From the NCBI GenBank assembly GCA_944383885.1, contig CALWRF010000001.1:1-64000 (forward strand): a stretch of 64,000 nucleotides of DNA, in the 5' to 3' direction. Origin of the DNA: an uncultured Clostridia bacterium (GTDB lineage Bacteria; Bacillota; Clostridia; Lachnospirales; Anaerotignaceae). Below are positions 1 to 5,356 of the stretch, in pieces (within the stretch, counting starts at the first letter, position 1; each line of letters opens with the position of its first letter). The notes under the pieces are model-generated. The model saw only the letters and a program-made list of their open reading frames with translations, ran no database searches and was not told where the DNA came from. The translations under genes and the position numbers were made by a program.

Positions 1-1143
1 GACAAACAGAAAGCAACAGTTAAGGGCAGCCAGTTCCTTAAACCATACCTTGAGTTCTCAGGCGCTTGTGCTGGCTGTGGTGAAACACCATATCTTAAAC
101 TTATTACACAGCTCTACGGCGGCAGAATGAGAGTAGCTAACTCAGCCGGATGTACACACATCTGGGGCGGTTCTCCTGAAATCCCATACTGCACAGACGA
201 AAGAGGATTTGGTGTTGCTTGGGCAAGCGGTCTTTTTGAAGATACAGCAGAATACGGCTACGGTATGTACCTTGGTACAAAAGCAGTTCGTAAATGGTTA
301 AAAGCACAGGTTGAAGAGCTTGTTGAGAAAACAACAGACACGGAGCTTAAAGAAGCTGCTAAGGATTGGGCTGACAACTATCTTGTTGCTGATAAGACAA
401 GAGAAAGAGCAGACAGGTTTATTGCCGCTATGGAAAAAGCTGGCATTGATGAAACAATTAAACCAATCTATGACAGAAAAGACTATCTTGTAAAACAGTC
501 ACAGTGGATTGTTGGTGGCGACGGCTGGGCATACGATATCGGTTACTCAGGTCTTGACCATGTAATCGCTGCTGATGAAGATGTAAACATCATCTGCGTT
601 GATACAGAGGTTTACTCAAATACAGGCGGTCAGTCTTCAAAAGCTACACCTACAGCTGCTGTTGCGCAGTTTGCTGCTGCTGGTAAGAGAACAAAGAAGA
701 AAGACCTTGGTATGATGGCTATGAGCTATGGCTATGTTTACGTAGCACAGGTTGCTATGGGCTATGACCCACAGCAGACACTTACAGCTATTAGGGAGGC
801 TGAGGCTTACAATGGTCCATCTCTTATTATAGCTTACTCTCCATGTATCAACCACGGTATTAAGGGCGGTATGAGCAATGCTCAGCTTCATGCTAAAGCA
901 GCTGTTGAGGCTGGTTACTGGCATTGCTACAGATTCAATCCTGACCTTAAGAAAGAAGGAAAGAATCCGTTTATACTCGATTCTAAGATGCCATCTGCAA
1001 GCTTCAGAGATTTCTTAATGAGTGAGGTTCGTTATACATCGCTTTCAAGAAAATTCCCTGAAATAGCTGAGGAGCTTTTCGCTAAAGCTGAGCAGGATGC
1101 AAAAGACAGGACAGACAGCTATCTCCGTCTTCTTAAAGACTGA
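1..1143 (+). CDS. nifJ: Pyruvate:ferredoxin (flavodoxin) oxidoreductase, C-terminal part
   Basis: The gene enters from the left edge; 380 codons are visible of a family usually near 1170-1200 residues. The product oxidises pyruvate to acetyl-CoA and CO2 and reduces ferredoxin, the central carbon step of anaerobic clostridia. Visible are the GACAGCGETPY cysteine cluster near the window start, and the thiamine pyrophosphate site with GDGWAYDIG followed by EVYSNTGGQ about 45 residues later. A later cysteine lies in SPCINHG. The frame is open to a TGA and is followed by an intrinsic terminator, so this is the true C-terminus. Family identity is secure; the missing N-terminal two thirds cannot be assessed. 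Confidence 0.97.
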   Translation, partial: DKQKATVKGSQFLKPYLEFSGACAGCGETPYLKLITQLYGGRMRVANSAGCTHIWGGSPEIPYCTDERGFGVAWASGLFEDTAEYGYGMYLGTKAVRKWLKAQVEELVEKTTDTELKEAAKDWADNYLVADKTRERADRFIAAMEKAGIDETIKPIYDRKDYLVKQSQWIVGGDGWAYDIGYSGLDHVIAADEDVNIICVDTEVYSNTGGQSSKATPTAAVAQFAAAGKRTKKKDLGMMAMSYGYVYVAQVAMGYDPQQTLTAIREAEAYNGPSLIIAYSPCINHGIKGGMSNAQLHAKAAVEAGYWHCYRFNPDLKKEGKNPFILDSKMPSASFRDFLMSEVRYTSLSRKFPEIAEELFAKAEQDAKDRTDSYLRLLKD

Positions 1144-1187
1144 TTAATAACTTATTAATAACTGATTGATAACTGTTTAATAAAATT

Positions 1188-1215
1188 GGCGGTTCCGCAA
1201 GGAGCCGCCTTTTTG
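1188..1215 (+). terminator. Intrinsic terminator of the PFOR gene
   Basis: A 9-bp stem (ggcggttcc against ggagccgcc, one G-U pair) with a GCAA loop is followed by six T residues, 45 bp after the stop codon. Confidence 0.9.
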
Positions 1216-1221
1216 TGTTTA

Positions 1222-1461
1222 TTATTTGTAATTTAGGGCTTTATAAAAAAGCAGGATTGTATATAGCAGCATATCGTTATTATTAAGAGCCGTTTGTATG
1301 CCTTTATCCAATTTATCAGAAGGTATATGGCTTTTTGAACAAATATCTTTTACAAAATCTATATTCTCTATAAGCCATACCAAAGAATCACTGTATTCTT
1401 TGGGCAGAGATAGAATTTCTTTAAGCAGTTTAAGACGATTTTCTAAAATAGAGTTTTTCAT
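1222..1461 (-). CDS. Small hypothetical protein, divergent from a ribbon-helix-helix gene
   Basis: A 79-residue, Lys/Leu-rich, predicted helical protein starting MKNSILENRL, with no signal peptide or membrane segment; I do not recognise the family. It is probably real: the ATG is preceded by AGAAGGGA at good spacing, and a near-consensus promoter (TTGACG, 17 bp, TATAAT) reads toward it from 1539 to 1511 on the minus strand. That promoter overlaps two copies of an 11-bp repeat, so it is likely controlled by the divergent ribbon-helix-helix protein. The gene ends 6 bp from the PFOR terminator hairpin. A role as partner or target of the regulator is possible but unsupported. Confidence 0.6.
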   Translation of the reverse strand: MKNSILENRLKLLKEILSLPKEYSDSLVWLIENIDFVKDICSKSHIPSDKLDKGIQTALNNNDMLLYTILLFYKALNYK

Positions 1462-1510
1462 GAATGTCCCTTCTTTTATTATTTTTTAATTATAAAATAT
1501 CAACAAATTT

Positions 1511-1576
1511 ATTATATTATGCCGTCATTATGCCGTCAATAATGTTTTTGAAGTCATTTTGACGGCATAATAATGT
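1511..1576. promoter_or_regulatory. Divergent promoters with three copies of an 11-bp operator
   Basis: The 11-mer TTATGCCGTCA occurs as a perfect tandem at 1517-1527 and 1528-1538, and once inverted (TGACGGCATAA) at 1560-1570. The tandem fills the spacer and overlaps the -35 box of the leftward promoter (TTGACG 1539-1534, TATAAT 1516-1511). The inverted copy lies in the 17-bp spacer of a weaker rightward promoter (TTGAAG 1548-1553, TAATGT 1571-1576). The 11-bp period places the tandem copies on one DNA face. Binding by the neighbouring Arc-like protein is inferred. Confidence 0.75.
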
Positions 1577-1601
1577 TATAAAGGGAGGCGGCATTAAAGT
1601 G

Positions 1602-1769
1602 ATGAAAGATATTTTGAAATTTACATTAAGAACAGAAGAGGAACTTTTACGAAAATTTCAGTATATTGCTGAATTTAATGCTCGTTCAACGAATAAAGAA
1701 CTTGAATTTATAATGAAAAAACATGTTTCTGAATTTGAAGAAGAAAATGGAAAGATAGAGCTTGAATAA
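1602..1769 (+). CDS. Arc-like ribbon-helix-helix DNA-binding protein
   Basis: A 55-residue protein beginning MKDILKFTLRTEEELL. The pattern fits the Arc/MetJ ribbon-helix-helix fold: a short strand (LKFTLR), helix one (EEELLRKFQYIAEF), a turn with NARSTNKE, and helix two (LEFIMKKHV), followed by an acidic tail. Such proteins bind DNA as dimers of dimers, inserting the strand in the major groove, and usually repress their own promoter. GGGAGG lies 11-16 bp upstream of the ATG; a GTG one codon earlier is an alternative start. Three copies of an 11-bp operator-like repeat lie just upstream. Too short for many gene callers. The exact family is inferred from pattern only. Confidence 0.72.
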   Translation: MKDILKFTLRTEEELLRKFQYIAEFNARSTNKELEFIMKKHVSEFEEENGKIELE

Positions 1770-1844
1770 AACTTAGTATAATTATTTTTTATGTTTGTTG
1801 TTTTAACATATTAAATATTAAATAAAATAATAAAAATTATTTAT

Positions 1845-1872
1845 CCCGAAGCGCTGATGCTTTGGGTTTTTT
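1845..1872 (+). terminator. Intrinsic terminator after the ribbon-helix-helix gene
   Basis: Stem cccgaagc against gctttggg with six T residues. It is closely related to the terminator at 2999-3025, and both lead directly into a copy of the same non-coding repeat. Confidence 0.85.
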
Positions 1873-1885
1873 AGTTATTTTACAA

Positions 1886-2202
1886 ATGTACTTTTCTGGA
1901 AAAGTACCAAAAGCAGCGCCGATTTCGACTTGTCGGCATTTTGCTGCGCAAAACCGCTTTCAGCGCCCCTAATTCGCCGGGTGCTTAAGCGCCTGCACGA
2001 GCAAGGGTCTAAGCCGACCCCTGCACCCCCGAGAGCTGAAAATTAACGGAAATTAATTAAAAAATACATAAAAACAGATTTAAAATCTCAAACTGTTTTA
2101 CTTTGGTCTTTAAGCATGGCAAAAAGTGGGAGTGCGGTCTTTGCAACAAGGGACTTCAAAGAGATTGAGGCGGTCGCAGACCATTTTATTTCAAGCAAAA
2201 TT
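1886..2202 (+). repeat. Structured non-coding repeat, copy 1
   Basis: About 317 bp, nearly identical to 2250-2567. It starts with the palindrome gtacttttc-tg-gaaaagtac, then several short stem-loops (gccga..tcggc; ttttgc-tgc-gcaaaa; agggtc..gacccct), and ends with an AT-rich half containing a near-inverted repeat (gcggtctttgcaac in copy 2, matched by gttgcagaccg). The first half is more GC-rich than its surroundings. No credible reading frame is conserved. Confidence 0.85.
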
Positions 2203-2249
2203 ACTGATAATGAGCTTGTTCCCTCGAAAAAACTTTAAATAAAATAATG

Positions 2250-2567
2250 ATGTACTTTTCTGAAAAAGCACTAAAAGCGGCGCCGATTTCGACTTGTCGG
2301 CATTTTGCTGCGCAAAACCGCTTTCAGCGCCCCTAATTCGCCGGGTGCTTAAGCGCCTGCACGAGCAAGGGTCTAAAACCGACCCCTGCACCCCCGAGAG
2401 CTGAAAATTAATGGAAATTAATTAAAAAATACATAAAAACAGATTTAAAATCTCAAACTGTTTTACTTTGGTCTTTAAGCATGGCGAAAAGGAGGAGTGC
2501 GGTCTTTGCAACAAGGAACTTCAAAGAGATTGGGGCAGTTGCAGACCGTTTTATTTCAAGCAAAATT
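2250..2567 (+). repeat. Structured non-coding repeat, copy 2
   Basis: Second copy, offset by 364 bp from copy 1 in the same orientation, with scattered substitutions. Unlike copies 1 and 3 it is not preceded by the cccRAAgc...gctttggg terminator. Open frames crossing it have no protein-like features. Confidence 0.85.
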
Positions 2568-2699
2568 CCCGGAAGTGGTATTAATCAGCTCTCAGAAAAA
2601 GCCATATTCATCATTTGTTTAAATAAATTATGTATGATATAATTAATCATTAAACTTTTATTTCTTTTATTTCTTCATGTCTATTTGTATTATACATAA

Positions 2700-2736
2700 C
2701 AAATGTTAAGTAGTCAATAATATTACTTAACATTTG
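2700..2736. promoter_or_regulatory. Inverted-repeat operator of the Xre-type regulator
   Basis: Perfect 13-bp inverted repeat, caaatgttaagta at 2700-2712 and tacttaacatttg at 2724-2736, with an 11-bp spacer, ending 23 bp before the start codon. A TATTAT -10-like box at 2688-2693 would place the transcription start in the left arm. Autorepression by the downstream helix-turn-helix protein is inferred. Confidence 0.7.
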
Positions 2737-2759
2737 CGAAGTTTAGGAGGTTTGTATAA

Positions 2760-2993
2760 ATGTTTAAAGATTTACTTGTAAAACTTATACAAAATAAAGG
2801 CATTACTGCCTATAAGCTCTCAAAAGATACAGGAATATCCGAGGCACTTATAAGTAACTGGAAAACAGGTCGTCAGCTTCCTAAATATGACAGTATTGTT
2901 TTACTGTGTGATTATTTTGAAGTTTCTGCTGATTATCTTCTGGAAAGAACTAAAATTCCCGAAAATCCAAATGTAAAACCTAAGAATAATTAA
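2760..2993 (+). CDS. Xre/Cro-C1 family helix-turn-helix regulator
   Basis: A 77-residue single-domain transcription factor. Residues about 8-62 carry the HTH_3 fold: KGITAYKLSKDTGIS, then the recognition helix region EALISNWKTGRQLPKYDS, then LCDYFEVSADYLLER. The tail is short and polar. TAGGAGG lies 10 bp before the ATG. A perfect 13-bp inverted repeat just upstream is the likely operator. The gene is followed by a terminator and a shortened copy of the repeat that also follows the ribbon-helix-helix gene. The targets are not evident; this type of small repressor is common in mobile or accessory DNA. Confidence 0.9.
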   Translation: MFKDLLVKLIQNKGITAYKLSKDTGISEALISNWKTGRQLPKYDSIVLLCDYFEVSADYLLERTKIPENPNVKPKNN

Positions 2994-2998
2994 TTTAT

Positions 2999-3025
2999 CC
3001 CAAAGCCTTATGCTTTGGGTTTTTT
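2999..3025 (+). terminator. Intrinsic terminator after the Xre-type gene
   Basis: Perfect 8-bp stem cccaaagc against gctttggg, followed by six T residues, 5 bp after the stop codon. Confidence 0.92.
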
Positions 3026-3038
3026 AGTTGTTTTACGA

Positions 3039-3109
3039 ATGTACTTTTCTGGAAAAGCACTAAAAGCGGCACCCGCACAAGCAAGGGTATAAAACCGACT
3101 TCTGCACCT
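3039..3109 (+). repeat. Structured non-coding repeat, internally deleted copy 3
   Basis: It matches the start of copies 1 and 2 (gtacttttctggaaaagcac, then taaaagcgg) and then jumps to their gcacaagcaagggt..ctgcacc segment. The central stem-loops and the whole AT-rich second half are missing. Confidence 0.75.
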
Positions 3110-3273
3110 CATTGATATGTAAAAGTTATTGGTAATAATAAAGAAATATTTGTAAACTTTAATACAGTTATATTACCTTCATATTACAATTTAGTAACCT
3201 GTATTTTATTAATCCTACTTATGTGGTAAAATTATTTAAAACAGTAAATATTATTAAAAAGGAATGATACTGC

Positions 3274-3783
3274 TTGAAAAGAATAGCGGCTTTTAAAAAA
3301 GTAACTGCCGAAAGGTTTTTAAATGATTCTGTTGATATATGCTCTGTTTTGGAGCTTGCTAAAAACGCATACGAAAATATTAAACTTCCTAAAAGGGCTA
3401 CAAAAGGCTCTGCCGGGTACGACTTTTATGCGCCTTTTGACTTTACTCTTAAACCGGGGGAAACAATTAAGATTCCTACAGGCATAAGATGTAAAATGGA
3501 AGAAGGCTGGGTGCTTAAAATTTACCCGCGCAGCGGGCTGGGCTTTAAATACCGCCTTCAGCTTAATAATACGGTTGGGATTATAGACAGCGACTATTAC
3601 TACAGCGATAATGAAGGTCATATTATGATTAAAGTAACAAACGACAGCAACGAAAATAAAACTGTTGATGTAAAACAGGGTCAGGGTTTTGCCCAAGGCA
3701 TATTTGTGGAGTTTGGCATTACGTATGATGATGATACAACAGATGAAAGAAACGGAGGTTTCGGCAGCACAACTTCAAATTAA
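3274..3783 (+). CDS. dut: dUTP diphosphatase (trimeric dUTPase)
   Basis: A 169-residue enzyme that hydrolyses dUTP to dUMP, keeping uracil out of DNA and supplying dTMP synthesis. The five dUTPase motifs occur in order: GSAGYDFYAP, YPRSGLGFK, NTVGIIDSDYY, GQGFAQGIF and the C-terminal GGFGSTT arm. An N-terminal extension of about 35 residues precedes the core. The start is TTG at 3274, with an AAAAGGA-type site 11 bp upstream; an ATG at 3264 is in another frame. The next gene follows after 12 bp, so the two are probably co-transcribed. It could be phage-derived, but motif order and length also fit the cellular enzyme. Confidence 0.93.
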   Translation: MKRIAAFKKVTAERFLNDSVDICSVLELAKNAYENIKLPKRATKGSAGYDFYAPFDFTLKPGETIKIPTGIRCKMEEGWVLKIYPRSGLGFKYRLQLNNTVGIIDSDYYYSDNEGHIMIKVTNDSNENKTVDVKQGQGFAQGIFVEFGITYDDDTTDERNGGFGSTTSN

Positions 3784-3795
3784 GGAGGGTTTTGC

Positions 3796-5094
3796 ATGAA
3801 AAAAATTATATTGGCTTTAACACTGGCTTTGGCGCTCAGCACAAACGCTTTTGCTTATACCGAAAATTATGTATCAAACGATATTTCGGTAAAGAAAGAT
3901 ACAACACTTACAGGTTCGCAGGCGCCGGTTTTAACTTTAGACGAGTGCGGCGACTTTGAAGGGACAGGCGTTACTAATTTTTCGCTTATTTTAAACAATG
4001 CCGAGTGGCTTTACGAAGGCAGCGGAATTATTGAAAACGGTCTAAATTACACTGTTATTTCGTCAAATGAAATGATAATTACTGTTGACAGCGATGTTTA
4101 CAACGCAGCCTCAAGCAAAATAAGGATACCGCTTTATACAAAAATTACAGGAAAAGGCGTAATTTCTGTTAGAGTAAACCCTATGAGTTCCCCGGCTTCA
4201 GAAAGTGAGTTGATATTTGCTCACTGCGGATATCCTGATATGGATATTAAAGTTTCGGCAAATGACAGCTTGACCGCTTTTGATTTAAGCATTAAGGACG
4301 ATTATCCGTATCAGATAGTAGCAGGAAGAATATTTGAGCTTAATCTTGATAACGGATTTCAGTTCACAGGCGAGGCTGATTTAAGCGCAACAGGGAAATT
4401 CGGCAGCATAACCGAGTTTTCGGTGGATACAAATAAAAGAACGGCATATATTAAAATTGAGTCAACATCAGGCGCAGGCTCAGGTACAATAGAGCTTAAA
4501 AATGTTGGCATTGAGCCTACTGAAAAAAGCGTAACAGGCGATACTAAAATTTCAATTACTGCCATAAACAACAGCGACTATTCAAAGAGCACTGTTTTAG
4601 GTAAGTATACAGCAGACTCAGCAGAGCCTGACGGCAATACTGAAAATAATACAGGCACTGAAATTTCAAAGGAAAATACAGTTAAATTTAAAGTAGGCAG
4701 CGATATGTATTATGTTGGCACTATACCTTATAAGTCTGAGGCAAAGCCGTATATTAACAGCAGCGACCGTGTAATGGTTCCTGTAAGGGCGCTTTCAAAC
4801 GCTTTTGGCATTGATGATAAAAATATCAAATGGGTTGAAAATGATACTTTCAGAGGCGCTGTAATCGCTTATTCCACACAGTTAATTAAAATACCTACAG
4901 AAGGCAGCTATGCTGAAATAAACGGGGTTAAAGTGCCTTCCGACTCATCTGCCGAGATAGTTAACGACAGGCTGTATTTGCCATTAAGGAGTATTGCGTA
5001 TTTCTATGGTGTAACTGAAGAAAATATAACATGGAATGAGAACACCGGCGAGGTTACTATAAATATGCCTGCCCCAATGCCTAACAATTTGTAA
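3796..5094 (+). CDS. Secreted protein with C-terminal copper amine oxidase-like (stalk) domain
   Basis: A 432-residue exported protein. A signal peptide (KKIILALTLALALS..AFA) ends near residue 20. The middle 250 residues are beta-rich, acidic and unassigned. Residues about 295-425 match the copper amine oxidase N-terminal-like repeat common in clostridial surface proteins, with VMVPVRALSNAFG, then LYLPLRSIAYFYGV, then ITWNENTGEVTI. This is a wall- or surface-associated module and does not imply oxidase activity. GGAGGG precedes the ATG by 7 bp. It follows dut by 12 bp, a pairing with no obvious functional link. Confidence 0.8.
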   Translation: MKKIILALTLALALSTNAFAYTENYVSNDISVKKDTTLTGSQAPVLTLDECGDFEGTGVTNFSLILNNAEWLYEGSGIIENGLNYTVISSNEMIITVDSDVYNAASSKIRIPLYTKITGKGVISVRVNPMSSPASESELIFAHCGYPDMDIKVSANDSLTAFDLSIKDDYPYQIVAGRIFELNLDNGFQFTGEADLSATGKFGSITEFSVDTNKRTAYIKIESTSGAGSGTIELKNVGIEPTEKSVTGDTKISITAINNSDYSKSTVLGKYTADSAEPDGNTENNTGTEISKENTVKFKVGSDMYYVGTIPYKSEAKPYINSSDRVMVPVRALSNAFGIDDKNIKWVENDTFRGAVIAYSTQLIKIPTEGSYAEINGVKVPSDSSAEIVNDRLYLPLRSIAYFYGVTEENITWNENTGEVTINMPAPMPNNL

Positions 5095-5137
5095 AAATCA
5101 TTTTATTCCAGAAATTAAAATTGAATAATTAAGCTCA

Positions 5138-5177
5138 AACGGCGTTTTTTATTTAATATAAAAAGCGCTGTTTTTTT
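5138..5177 (+). terminator. Terminator after the stalk-domain gene
   Basis: Long imperfect stem aacggcgtttttt against aaaaagcgctgtt (G-U pairs allowed) with seven T residues. Confidence 0.7.
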
Positions 5178-5214
5178 ATTGATAAATTTTGGCTAAATAA
5201 ATTTAAAATTGCTG

Positions 5215-5273
5215 TTGACATTAATAAAAGAGAAAACTATAATAAATATACACCCACCCGGTGGGGGTGTATA
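5215..5273 (+). promoter_or_regulatory. Copper operon promoter with CsoR-type operator
   Basis: TTGACA (5215-5220), 17 bp, TATAAT (5238-5243): a full consensus sigma-A promoter. Directly downstream, 5247-5273 is a G/C-centred near-palindrome bounded by TATACACCC and GGGTGTATA, of the type bound by CsoR copper sensors. It covers the expected transcription start. The csoR gene is the last gene of the same operon, so copper-relieved autorepression is likely. Confidence 0.88.
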
Positions 5274-5356
5274 AATGCCGGCAAGGCGTATGAAATACCA
5301 TTGGGATATGAACATAAAAGCAGATTTTTAATATATATGTTGTTCGGAGGTGCGGC

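Noticed and set aside
2191-2391. 66-codon frame on the minus strand inside the repeat
   Set aside because: It lies within repeat copy 2, has odd Cys/Arg/Ser composition, no ribosome binding site, and is not maintained in copy 1.
3796-5094. Copper amine oxidase as part of the copper operon
   Set aside because: Only the stalk-type repeat is present, there is no catalytic domain, and a terminator and separate promoter divide it from copA.
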